From assembly GCA_003166955.1 (NCBI GenBank), contig PMUI01000045.1:8176-70044 (forward strand): a stretch of 61,869 nt of DNA. Reading direction: 5' to 3'. The stretch's first letter is position 1. Each line of letters starts with the position of its first letter. Shown here one piece after another: positions 52,406 to 61,095 of this stretch. Under the pieces are notes generated by a model, which was given only the letters and a program-made list of their open reading frames with translations, was not told the DNA's origin and made no database searches. The translations under genes were made by a program, and so were the position numbers. The DNA comes from Acidobacterium sp. Lineage in GTDB: Bacteria > Acidobacteriota > Terriglobia > Terriglobales > Acidobacteriaceae.

Positions 52406-52423
52406 AATGTAATCCGTCTTAGA

Positions 52424-53005
52424 TTAAATAAAGCGCAGATAGTTGCAGTCCTCTAACAAATCGTACCTGAGGTCGCGATTCCGAGTTCCGATCACCCTTG
52501 CAGGATTCCCGGCCACGACGGAAAAAGGTGGCACATCCCTGGTAACGACCGCGCACGCAGCTACAACCGCTCCCTCGCCTACCGTCACGCCGGGCAGGAT
52601 GGTAGCTCGGAAACATAGCCAGGCATAGTCACAGATGCGGACGGGTGCCTCTTTGTAGCCAAAATCCGGCGCCTGATAATCATGCTGGCCTGTCCAAATG
52701 GCAACGTTCGTCGAAAGATTGACGTTGTCTCCTATAGTAAGGCCCGCCCGGGCGTCCATAATTACATGATCTCCAATAACCGAACTTCTCCCGATCGTCA
52801 GTTTCCATGGAGCGAAGATCCACAGGCCGTGATATACGAGGGCGTTGGACGCGATCCTGGCTCCATAGCATCTTAGGCCGGCCTTCCGCAAAGCATGCGA
52901 AGGGACGTAGGCCAGGAGGCTCAGGCCCAACTGCAAGAGCGACCTTGCATACGCCTTCGGAAGGCGAAGCCATGATCCTGATGATGGGGTAGTTTGGGGT
53001 CTCAT
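52424..53005 (-). CDS. left-handed beta-helix O-acetyltransferase (WcaF-like)
   Basis: 193 residues from ATG 53005; a GTG at 53038 would overlap the upstream gene. Hexapeptide-repeat (LbH) turns begin near residue 70 (ALVYHGLWIF, LTIGRSSVIGDHVIMDARAG, LTIGDNVNLSTNVAI), with catalytic His in TGQHDYQAPDF and the C-terminal ILPGVTVGEGAVVAACAVVT and VPPFSVVAGNPARVIG. Typical of WcaF/NodL-type acetyltransferases that decorate exopolysaccharide sugars with acetyl-CoA. Confidence 0.9.
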   Translation of the reverse strand: MRPQTTPSSGSWLRLPKAYARSLLQLGLSLLAYVPSHALRKAGLRCYGARIASNALVYHGLWIFAPWKLTIGRSSVIGDHVIMDARAGLTIGDNVNLSTNVAIWTGQHDYQAPDFGYKEAPVRICDYAWLCFRATILPGVTVGEGAVVAACAVVTRDVPPFSVVAGNPARVIGTRNRDLRYDLLEDCNYLRFI

Positions 53006-53016
53006 GGTTCGGCCAA

Positions 53017-53805
53017 TTATTGCTGGGAGTACCAACACTTCGGCAACTGGATACCACCCGCCCCGGTATTGTCCAGATCCAGTTTATGGGGAAAGGTCAG
53101 CTGCGGCTTGATTGAGGTCACCCGCCGCTTGTTGAGAAAAGTGAATTCCATGACGCGTGGCATTTCCACTGTGCCGATCTTAAAGCTGCCGCCGATGTTA
53201 TTCGGATGGATATGGACAACGTGGAAATACTGCAGGATCTTTTCAAAACATGGAGAGAGTAACGCGAAGACGAACGGATCGAAGAGGCGATCGAGATAGT
53301 GAAACTCGATTGCCATGATTCTGAACTGGTCGAGCAGACCGTCTGGCGCGTTAAAAAGCACCTCATATTCAGAACCTTCGATATCCATTTGTAAAATCAG
53401 GTCGCCTGAATAATCCGGAATATATTTATCCTTCCAGGATTTGAGGGTTATGCAGCATCCCCGGTCGGATGAACCAAGAAACTTCTTGTCAAAACTGAAC
53501 TCTGGTCTCAGCACAGCGGGTCCGTCGACAGAGTAATCCGCCAGAAAGGATTTGATCCCCCGGTCTGCCAGATCGTCCTCAAAATCGGATACGGTATTGA
53601 CCCCCGGGGAGAAGCAGTATTCAATTCCATCGAAATCGTTCGGAATCAGATATCCCCCGTCCCGCTGCCCTCCCACGCGAATCAGTTCTTTCCCGCAATC
53701 CAGGGGCCTTAGCTTCTGAATCAGGCCTTGCACAGCGGCAACTTTGGTTCGGCTCGCTGTGTACACGCCAATCGTGAGAAGCCCGGACCTGATTTGGTCA
53801 ATCAT
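53017..53805 (-). CDS. FkbM-family methyltransferase
   Basis: 262 residues. IRVGGQRDGGYLIPNDFDGI (about 42-61), FSPGVNTVSDFEDDLADRG as the SAM-binding motif I region, and LQMDIEGSEYEVLFNAPDGL (about 137-156), the family signature in motif III. FkbM enzymes O-methylate sugars or small molecules in glycan and antibiotic clusters. Noticeably less GC-rich than the core genes of the window, supporting acquisition with the glycan locus. It precedes the acetyltransferase by 11 bases. Confidence 0.85.
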   Translation of the reverse strand: MIDQIRSGLLTIGVYTASRTKVAAVQGLIQKLRPLDCGKELIRVGGQRDGGYLIPNDFDGIEYCFSPGVNTVSDFEDDLADRGIKSFLADYSVDGPAVLRPEFSFDKKFLGSSDRGCCITLKSWKDKYIPDYSGDLILQMDIEGSEYEVLFNAPDGLLDQFRIMAIEFHYLDRLFDPFVFALLSPCFEKILQYFHVVHIHPNNIGGSFKIGTVEMPRVMEFTFLNKRRVTSIKPQLTFPHKLDLDNTGAGGIQLPKCWYSQQ

Positions 53806-54010
53806 TTTCTGGATCTAGCCCTTCCTCGCACGGACTCTGCGAGCCTGCCACTTAATACCTCCGGACCCTGCCGATAGTCAATCAAGGTCTCCAGTCATTC
53901 GTTCATGCTCCAGAACGCTTGCCATCATCCGGCGCTTCATCGGGCTGGCGCCAGGCAGCATCTTGCACAGGGGGTTCATCTCTGAGCGTTTGGGGTCGTT
54001 AATTGGAGAA
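53806..54010. other. 205-base intergenic region inside the glycan locus
   Basis: No gene seen. Less GC-rich, could hold an internal promoter for the FkbM gene. No terminator recognised. Confidence 0.4.
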
Positions 54011-55411
54011 TTATAGCAACTCCTGAAAGTCCGATGAGGAATCGGAAGAGCTGTCATGCCACCGGCGTCGGAGCCGAACGAAAATATAGGTCCCCCCGGC
54101 CAGATAGAAGATCCCGCCGCAAAAGAAATATCCGATGACCACCCCGGTCGCCCCCCATAACCTGGCAGTCACCAGAGTACTGATACCAGTCAAGATTCCG
54201 CCCAGAGTGGCCATGATCAGAAACGGTTCGCGCTTGTGTGCGCGCAGGTATGCAGCCTCGCTGGAGGCGACGTGGTTGAGAAAAACCGTAAACATCAGCA
54301 GAGCGAACAGAGGGATGGGTAACATGCGCGAAGCCAGACGAGGAATATGTTGCCCAACGAAAAACAGGACGAACAGGATGATTGCCTCTCCGCCCAGCAG
54401 AAGAGCTCCCGACTGCACCAGCGCCCGAAAAAATACGCGATCGAGCATTGAAAAATCGCGGCGCGCGATCATATTGCCGAAAGGCGATGCTTTGGTATTG
54501 ATCCAGGCATACGCAACGGCCCCCAGCGCGTTTGCGATGTTGAGCGACATCCCCATCCGCCCCGCCTCGGCTGCGCCGCGATAGGCAAACAGTACGGGAC
54601 TAAATAGCGGGAAGATCAAATAGACACAAATGGAACTCACCGCAATCCGCCACTGGAATGGCCAAATCTCGCTGCGCCAGCCGACAATGTGGACGCCTGG
54701 ACGTCGCCGCAGCAGAGGAACCAGAAGGTGACGCTTCGAAAAGAGAAGGCCGAACCCGGCGACCGCCTGGCCAGCGATGATGGCTCCCGGCGCGAAAAGT
54801 CCGTGGTGCTGAAGGAACGCCAGCCAGGCCAGCGCGGTTCCCGCGATCGCCTGGGCAAGGCGCATACGCGCCACGCTGGGAACAAAGCCGCAGCCTTCCA
54901 GAAACGAGAACACCGGATCCATTTGAAACGTGAAGATTGCAGCCAACACCACGAAAATCCAGGGCAGCTTCCAGGCCACCGGACCCGAGGCCTGCCGGTG
55001 CGCGGCGAAAAAGTGGAATCCCGCGACGATCAGTACGACAGCCATCAGTACAGCCGCCACCGAGTACCACCGCACCGATTTCTGCAGGATCGACGCCAGA
55101 CGCGAATGCGCCGCCTCGTTGCCGGTGATTTCACCGCTCGGGCTGATCTGGAGCTGTGCACTCTCGTGCGCGGCCAGCTGCAGCACGACGAATGAAAACC
55201 CCAGTTCGAAAACCGTCTGCAGCGCCACCAAGCTCGAAAATGTGTAGTAGTAGCCCTGTTCCGCGGGACTCAGCAACCGCGCGATCAGCAGAATAGTGAC
55301 CGCGCCGGATACAATCGTCCAACCTCGCGCGAGCACCGTGAACCCGACCGCGCGATCAATTCCAAGCACATGCCTCAGGCGGCTCGACCTCCTCGCGAGG
55401 ATCGAGATCAC
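54011..55411 (-). CDS. polysaccharide flippase-like membrane protein (Wzx/MATE type)
   Basis: 466 residues from GTG 55411; a longer frame to 55537 overlaps tRNA-Lys and is rejected. Twelve or so hydrophobic segments, with the typical Wzx-like start (VGFTVLARGWTIVSGAVTIL, LLIARLLSPAEQGYYYTFSS) and late TLVTARLWGATGVVIGYFF. Such proteins flip undecaprenyl-linked repeat units to the periplasmic face. First gene of the glycan locus on the minus strand, consistent with a role beside the Wzy-like polymerase. Confidence 0.85.
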   Translation of the reverse strand: MISILARRSSRLRHVLGIDRAVGFTVLARGWTIVSGAVTILLIARLLSPAEQGYYYTFSSLVALQTVFELGFSFVVLQLAAHESAQLQISPSGEITGNEAAHSRLASILQKSVRWYSVAAVLMAVVLIVAGFHFFAAHRQASGPVAWKLPWIFVVLAAIFTFQMDPVFSFLEGCGFVPSVARMRLAQAIAGTALAWLAFLQHHGLFAPGAIIAGQAVAGFGLLFSKRHLLVPLLRRRPGVHIVGWRSEIWPFQWRIAVSSICVYLIFPLFSPVLFAYRGAAEAGRMGMSLNIANALGAVAYAWINTKASPFGNMIARRDFSMLDRVFFRALVQSGALLLGGEAIILFVLFFVGQHIPRLASRMLPIPLFALLMFTVFLNHVASSEAAYLRAHKREPFLIMATLGGILTGISTLVTARLWGATGVVIGYFFCGGIFYLAGGTYIFVRLRRRWHDSSSDSSSDFQELL

Positions 55412-55507
55412 AACCTCGGCCTCGCTGCGGTCAGCTGTACTGCAGCGGAAGGAATTGCGTGCTGGCCTGGGGGGGTCACACGACCCATGATAAGACCTGG
55501 AACACTT

Positions 55508-55583
55508 TGGTGGACGCGGAAGGAATCGAACCTTCAACCTGTCGATTAAGAGTCGAATGCTCTGCCAATTGAGCTACGCGTCC
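55508..55583 (-). tRNA. tRNA-Lys (anticodon CTT)
   Basis: Minus strand: acceptor GGACGCG pairs with CGCGTCC, discriminator A and encoded CCA at the plus-strand positions 55508-55510. D arm GCTCAATTGGCAGAGC, anticodon loop CTCTTAA (anticodon CTT, reading AAG), T arm GGTTCGATTCC. One weak pair (T-C) at the base of the anticodon stem. It marks the right border of the glycan locus. Confidence 0.95.
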
Positions 55584-55744
55584 ACTCGAGGTCGGCTCAG
55601 CGGGTGGCCCCGCGCAACGTGCAGAATCCGCCGCACCTCTCCTCACTATAGCATGCAGAATCGCGCCGCCTGACGCGGCTCAGGCGCTCCTGCAATCGCG
55701 AAATTTTCGATGCTTCAGCCGCGCAGCAACGGCTCAGAACATGC

Positions 55745-57457
55745 TCAGAACGTGAAGGAAAGTCCGCCCTGCACCGAGCGCGCTGCCTCGGCAAAATACA
55801 GCGTGCTCCCGTCCCTCGAAACGAAAGGACGATATCCCTCCGCCAGCAGATTGCGCACGTCCACCAGCGCTTCCACTCCGTTGGGAATCACGCGCCGATA
55901 CCGAATCGGCTGCCGCACCAGAAAACTCAGATAGGGCGCCGCACTGCCGCTGGCCATCGCATCCACAGGTGTCAGCGTATTCGGATTCTGCCAGCGATAC
56001 GAAGCCCGCCACTGCGTTCCCGACGCCGCCACCTTGACGCGCACCGCTGCCCCGAACATCGGAACCTCGCGCGCCTTCATGCCGTCCAGCACCTGATCCA
56101 GACTCTCCGTCCCTGGAGCCCCACCGTTCATCTCCAGCGCATCGCCCAGCGCCACGTCGAACGTGATCCACGTGCTCCCATTCACCCGCTGCTCCAGCTC
56201 GCTCAGCATCCCGTTCCCGGTAAAGCTCTCCCCGCTCGCGCGCAGCAGATCGCTCGTCTGGTCGTACAGCAGATTCCCGCCCGCCCAGTCCCTCGCCGAT
56301 ATATTCCCGCCGCCGCTCACCACCGGATGCTCCACGCGCTCGTGCCAAACCGCCACCTTCACGTGCCGCGCGCCGTCGCTCTTTCCCGCCGCAATTTCCT
56401 GATGAACGCCCTGCTCCAGCTCCAGTCTTCCGTCCCGCTCGCCCAACTGCGGTTCCACCGTCGCTGCGCGGTCCAAATCCTCCACCTGCTGAATCCCCGG
56501 CTCCGTCGACACCCGATACGAAGCGAAGGTCCCGCCACGCCGCATCGTCACCGTCGCAAACGGATGATTCGCCAGCAGCGTATCTCCCAGGTGCACCGCC
56601 TCCGTTGCGTCGCCGAACTCCGCCTGCAGCGCCGGCCCAAAGTTCAGTGTCTCGCCGCTGCGCATCTCCATCGCCTGCAGCCCCTGGCTCGTCGGCCCGC
56701 CCGCAACATCGGGGCGCGTCTCCACCGCCGCCACGCTCCGGAACGTCCTGCCCATCGCCAGCTGCTGCTCGTATCCCGCCATCGCGTTCAGCGCCGGATC
56801 GTCTCCCTGGCTCAGACTCGCGTGGCTCAGATCCGCCCGGAAGATCATCGCCCTTCCGTCATCCGGCGCCCGCTCCATCTCGAAATCGTTGTGCAGTCCG
56901 CCGTCTCCGAATCCGCTCTCCCCGCCGCGTACCGTCACTCGCGCCTTCAGCTCCGGCGCAGATCCATCGCCGTTCGATACCACCACCAGCGGCCCATCCT
57001 GCAGTAAACGCAGCAGCGGCCGATTCGCCGAGAGCCGCAGCGTCCACGTCCAGTCGTCCTTCGGCTCATCGGCGGGCCGCGGCTTCGCCGGCAGCCACCG
57101 GAACGCCTCATACAGCGTGTTCAGCGTCAGATTCACCACCAGCTTCGTTCCGCCCAGCACCCGCAGGTTTTCCCGCAGCGTCGGCAAAAACATCGCGCCG
57201 GAAGCCTTCAGCTCATAAATCCCCGGAAGTATTGTGTCGATGCGATACCGGCCGTGTTCGTCGGTGATTGCTTCGCTGATCACCGTGAAGTCCGGCCTCA
57301 GCAGCTCCACCACGGCCCCAGCCTGCGGCGTCCCGCGGCTGTCCTTCACCACTCCAGCCAGGCCATTGCCCTGCTGTGCGTTCGCCCGCGCTGCCGCTGC
57401 GCACAGCACGACCAGCATGATCGCTACAGTCCCGGAGATGGAGGTACGTCTGCTCAC
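55745..57457 (-). CDS. outer-membrane barrel-like protein with carboxypeptidase-regulatory domain
   Basis: 570 residues from GTG 57457, which gives a clean signal peptide (SRRTSISGTVAIMLVVLC, AAAARANA); longer frames to 57610 overlap the upstream gene. Residues about 30-110 are a carboxypeptidase-regulatory-like beta domain (LAGVVKDSRGTPQAGAVVEL, DEHGRYRIDTILPGIYELKA). The rest is beta-rich with alternating strands and ends in Phe (GGLSFTF), the C-terminal signature of outer-membrane barrels. Similar to TonB-receptor-like proteins of acidobacteria but shorter and without a plug domain I can see. 121 bases downstream of the GWxTD gene. Confidence 0.72.
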   Translation of the reverse strand: MSRRTSISGTVAIMLVVLCAAAARANAQQGNGLAGVVKDSRGTPQAGAVVELLRPDFTVISEAITDEHGRYRIDTILPGIYELKASGAMFLPTLRENLRVLGGTKLVVNLTLNTLYEAFRWLPAKPRPADEPKDDWTWTLRLSANRPLLRLLQDGPLVVVSNGDGSAPELKARVTVRGGESGFGDGGLHNDFEMERAPDDGRAMIFRADLSHASLSQGDDPALNAMAGYEQQLAMGRTFRSVAAVETRPDVAGGPTSQGLQAMEMRSGETLNFGPALQAEFGDATEAVHLGDTLLANHPFATVTMRRGGTFASYRVSTEPGIQQVEDLDRAATVEPQLGERDGRLELEQGVHQEIAAGKSDGARHVKVAVWHERVEHPVVSGGGNISARDWAGGNLLYDQTSDLLRASGESFTGNGMLSELEQRVNGSTWITFDVALGDALEMNGGAPGTESLDQVLDGMKAREVPMFGAAVRVKVAASGTQWRASYRWQNPNTLTPVDAMASGSAAPYLSFLVRQPIRYRRVIPNGVEALVDVRNLLAEGYRPFVSRDGSTLYFAEAARSVQGGLSFTF

Positions 57458-57578
57458 TGAATCAGTAAGTGTTTGCTCCTGGCGCTGCTCCCTAAAGCTG
57501 TCCTTGCCTCGTGGCTCTTTGCGTCCACTGAAGCGCTGATCCTTCCCGGGCGTGAACCCGGAAACCGCCTCCTGTTGC

Positions 57579-59300
57579 CTACTCCACCGTGAAGGGTGCC
57601 GACTGCGCAATCTGCTGCCGCGTTACATCGTCATCCACGCTGATCTTCACGATATACTTCCCAGGCTCCAGACTTGCAAGGGGGAGGGTTTTTTCCAGCG
57701 TCAACTGGTCCGAACTGGCGCCCAGCTTCTTCGAGTCTTCCGTTGCATTCAGTACCGACTTGTTTGTGTCCGAATTCAAAATCTCGTAAACGATTCGAGC
57801 GTTGTTCTGCTTGCTCTTCTCGTCCAGACCCAGATTATAAACCTGCATCCAGAAGTTCAGGCTTTGGTTCCGGTGAAACATCGCCGGCGACGCCGGGTTC
57901 GTTGTCACCCGCGGCCGCACATACGTGTTCCCAATGATGAAGTTCCCCGCCCCGATCTCCTTCGACGGCACCCGCTCCATCTTGTCCGCCAATATCAGCG
58001 ACGATGCCGCCAGATGGTCGTCATCGTAGCGCGGCACCAGGATCGCCTGCGCCCAAATCCCCACATGATCCGGGTTGTTCACATCCTTAATAGCAATGTC
58101 GATCCGGTACCGCCCCGGCCGCAGCGGAAACGCCTTCCAGTAAAGCGATGCGTTGTTCAGCGTCCTCGGCAGCAGCTCCGCCGGCTCCTCTACCTCGACC
58201 GGATCCTCAAAGCTCTGCACAATCCGGCCCGTGATCGTCGAGATCCGCCCGATGATGCTCACCTCGCCCCTCGCCACCCCATCCTTCGTGTTGAAGGTAA
58301 TGTCGCGATTCTTGATCTGCAGCGTGATCGGCACCAGCACCGTGTCGTCGGTCACCTTCACGAAATCCGTCCGCACTTCAAACGGGAAGAACGGCCCGTT
58401 CAGCACCTTGTGGCTCGACAGAAACTCAGCCAGACCCAGGTCCTTGAACTTGATCTCCGGCGGTGCCTGCAGCTTTGCAAACAGCTCCATCCGATCGAAT
58501 TGCTTGCTCTGGTTCGACGAACTGTTCGGCCCCGGCCCCAGATCCTCCAGGCCGCCCTTGAACCGGTCCGCCTTCTTCGCCATCCCCATCTGCTCGTACA
58601 GCGTTTCGCCGCCGTTCGGCACATGCAGCAGCGCGTCCTTCTCCGAACGGTCGATCGTCATGTGGTAGTCGCCACACATGCACGAATCGACAAACTCGAT
58701 ATCGATGTTCTCCCCAATATTGTCCAGATACCGGTAGTGCCACTGTTCAAACGGGAACGTCGACGTCTCGCCCCCGCCCTCTTCAATCGGCCGCTCGTAT
58801 TGCCCCCCGCTCGGATGCGACTCCGTGCTGTCCGGCGGTCCGAACGCTATATAGATATGCCCACGATCCGTCATCCATCCCGGCTTGCCCGCCGCATAAT
58901 GCTCGTTCGCGTACGCGATCCGCCGATAATGCTCCTCCCGGAACTCATTCTCCGGCGAATCCGGGTTCGGATTCCTCCGCCGCCAGAACTGCTCGATGAA
59001 CGCGTCCCGCTCCTCATCGTTGCTGAGGCTCAGAAACGCCTTCCTCTCCTGGTCAGTGATAATCCACCGGGCGTCCTCGTCCAGCCACTTCCGGTAAGCG
59101 GTTTCCAGCTCGTGGTGCAGCTCTTTCTGCTGCTTGAACCGCTCCTTGTCCGGGAGCTGCCTCTTCAAAGGATCCTGTGTGTCCTGAGAGCCCTGTGTCG
59201 AGCCCTGTGTCGAGCTCTGAGCCCGGCCCGCTGCACAGCTGGCCCCGGCCAACAATGCGATCAGAATCGCGAACGAAAGGGAAAACCGATTCCTGGACAT
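57579..59300 (-). CDS. GWxTD-domain secreted protein
   Basis: 573 residues with a signal peptide (residues 1-28, ending CAAGRAQS; the Cys could be a lipobox, LLAGASC). A GWMTD motif in HYAAGKPGWMTDRGHIYIAF (about 133-152) defines the GWxTD domain. A long C-terminal beta region (about 330-570) includes NFWMQVYNLGLDEKSKQNNA. GWxTD proteins are typical of Acidobacteria and Bacteroidota and lack a known function; a role at the cell surface is inferred. It is followed by the outer-membrane barrel-like gene. Confidence 0.88.
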   Translation of the reverse strand: MSRNRFSLSFAILIALLAGASCAAGRAQSSTQGSTQGSQDTQDPLKRQLPDKERFKQQKELHHELETAYRKWLDEDARWIITDQERKAFLSLSNDEERDAFIEQFWRRRNPNPDSPENEFREEHYRRIAYANEHYAAGKPGWMTDRGHIYIAFGPPDSTESHPSGGQYERPIEEGGGETSTFPFEQWHYRYLDNIGENIDIEFVDSCMCGDYHMTIDRSEKDALLHVPNGGETLYEQMGMAKKADRFKGGLEDLGPGPNSSSNQSKQFDRMELFAKLQAPPEIKFKDLGLAEFLSSHKVLNGPFFPFEVRTDFVKVTDDTVLVPITLQIKNRDITFNTKDGVARGEVSIIGRISTITGRIVQSFEDPVEVEEPAELLPRTLNNASLYWKAFPLRPGRYRIDIAIKDVNNPDHVGIWAQAILVPRYDDDHLAASSLILADKMERVPSKEIGAGNFIIGNTYVRPRVTTNPASPAMFHRNQSLNFWMQVYNLGLDEKSKQNNARIVYEILNSDTNKSVLNATEDSKKLGASSDQLTLEKTLPLASLEPGKYIVKISVDDDVTRQQIAQSAPFTVE

Positions 59301-59637
59301 ACGCCGTTGACCGCTCCTTCAGGGGGTGCACCCAATTCTACGAGGCCGGAGCAGCCCTTTCAAGGCAATTCATTGCCCCTTCAGCTTCTCCCCAACCCCG
59401 CACCAAACCCCATTTAACTGAGACGGATCACCCCTCCCTCCTGTTATCATGGCGTGGAAATTTCTTTTCGGAAACTCACCGGCCGCCCTCGTGCGCGCCG
59501 ACTCCTTCGAACCGCCTCGATCGTTCCGGCAAAGGGAGTCACGCGCTGGTTCGCTCGCCGCGCGGCCCCTGTCTCCGGGAGTATCCCGGTGGAACTGCCA
59601 CCATCGGATTTGCGTAACCATTCGCGAAGGAAAAGCT
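59301..59637. other. 337-base divergent promoter region
   Basis: Between the GWxTD gene (minus) and the adaptor gene (plus). It must hold promoters for both. No gene is credible inside it; small plus-strand frames from 59449 do not match any family. Confidence 0.5.
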
Positions 59638-61035
59638 GTGAAAAAGACCTTACTCATTATCGGTGCCGTCCTGGTTCTCGCCCTCGTTGTGGGGCTCACT
59701 GTCGTTCGGGCTCAGTCCGGATTCACCAAGGTCCTCATCGGAACCGTCTCGAAGGAGAACCTCGTTTCCATCGTCAGCGCCACTGGGCAGATCAAGCCCA
59801 AAACCTACGTCAATGTCGGCGCCAACGCCATGGGCCGCGTCACCCGCTTCTTTGTCAATGAAGGCGACCACGTCAAAAAAGGACAGATCGTCGCCACCAT
59901 TGAAAACGTGCAGCAGGAAGCCAATGTCGCCGCCCAGCAGGCCACCATCTCTGCTGCCCAAACCGACATCAATTCCTACATCGCCGCCGAAAAAACCGCT
60001 CAGGCCAATGTGGATCACGCTCAGGCCGACCTTGAGCAGAAGAAGCTCGATTACGACCGCGCCCAGGCCCTCTTCCAGGCCCAGGTCATGTCCAAACAGG
60101 ATTTCGACGGCAAGAAGGCCGCCTACGATCTCGATCTCGCCAGCCTCGCCCAGGCCAAAGCCAGCCTCGCCCAGGCCTATGCTCAGACCGCCTCAGCCCG
60201 CGGCCATCTCCAGACCCAGCAAGCCGATCTCAAGGTCAATGAGGATCTGCTCAACCGCACCATCGCCGTCGCTCCCTTCGACGGCATCGTAACCAATGAA
60301 CCCGTCCGCCAGGGCGAGATGGTCGTCATGGGCATCCAGAATGCCGAAGGCTCCACCCTCATGACCCTCGCCGACATGTCTGTCATCACCGCCGAAGTCA
60401 AGGTCGACGAAACCGACATCGTCAATGTCGCCAATGGCCAGGAGGCCGACGTCGCCGTCGATGCCCTCCCCGGCAAGATCTTCAGGGGCCACGTCACCGA
60501 GGTCGGCGACCAGGCGCTCCTCCGCTCCTCCGGCATTGCTACCAGTCAATCCACCAGCGGCGTCGAAGAAGCCAAGGACTTCAAAGTCGTGGTCACCCTC
60601 GATATCCCCTCTGACGACCTCCGCCCCGGTCTCTCCTGCACCGCGAAGATCACCACCGCGAAGAAAGACGACATCGTCGCCATTCCCATCCAGGCATTGA
60701 CCATGCGCGATCCGAAGCAGCTCCTGGCCAGCCCCGGCACCTCAACCTCGACCGTATCCGCCGCCACCAGCAGTTCGTCGCAGCCTTCGCAGCAGGTGCA
60801 GGGCGTCTTCGTCGTTAACAAGGTCGCCGGAAAAGACCGCGTCCACTTCGTGCAGGTCACCACCGGCATCAGCGGTTCAACCGACATCGAAGTCGTCACC
60901 GGCCTCAAAACCGGCGACCGCATCGTCACCGGCACCTATCGCGTGCTGCGCGATCTGAAACAGAATTCCCCGGTCAAGCAGGACACTACCCTCGCGGCCC
61001 CGCAAAGTTCCAGTTCCTCCTCTTCATCGTCCTGA
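59638..61035 (+). CDS. periplasmic adaptor protein (MacA/HlyD-like)
   Basis: 465 residues from GTG 59638, with AAGGAAA about 7 bases upstream. N-terminal membrane anchor (about 4-22, LLIIGAVLVLALVVGLTVV). Barrel-sandwich (biotinyl-lipoyl-like) half-motif NEGDHVKKGQIVATIEN (about 75-91) and, after a long alpha-hairpin coiled-coil (about 100-200), the partner half APFDGIVTNEPVRQGEMV (about 214-231). Beta-barrel and membrane-proximal domains follow. A serine-rich tail (about 350-375 and last 12 residues) is unusual. Acts with an ABC exporter to expel or insert molecules. Followed 60 bases later by an ABC ATPase, giving a MacAB-like layout. Confidence 0.92.
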   Translation: MKKTLLIIGAVLVLALVVGLTVVRAQSGFTKVLIGTVSKENLVSIVSATGQIKPKTYVNVGANAMGRVTRFFVNEGDHVKKGQIVATIENVQQEANVAAQQATISAAQTDINSYIAAEKTAQANVDHAQADLEQKKLDYDRAQALFQAQVMSKQDFDGKKAAYDLDLASLAQAKASLAQAYAQTASARGHLQTQQADLKVNEDLLNRTIAVAPFDGIVTNEPVRQGEMVVMGIQNAEGSTLMTLADMSVITAEVKVDETDIVNVANGQEADVAVDALPGKIFRGHVTEVGDQALLRSSGIATSQSTSGVEEAKDFKVVVTLDIPSDDLRPGLSCTAKITTAKKDDIVAIPIQALTMRDPKQLLASPGTSTSTVSAATSSSSQPSQQVQGVFVVNKVAGKDRVHFVQVTTGISGSTDIEVVTGLKTGDRIVTGTYRVLRDLKQNSPVKQDTTLAAPQSSSSSSSSS

Positions 61036-61095
61036 GAGGCGGGAACCAGGCCCGACTGCAGCGCGTACACCATTACCATGGCAACAGGAGTCCTC

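Noticed and set aside
55412-55537. Upstream extension of the flippase gene
   Set aside because: It overlaps tRNA-Lys and gives a KVRFLPRPP-like peptide, another tRNA translation artefact.
57552-59417. 621-residue plus-strand frame over the GWxTD gene
   Set aside because: Arg/Leu/Pro-rich shadow; the opposite frame has a signal peptide and a GWxTD domain.
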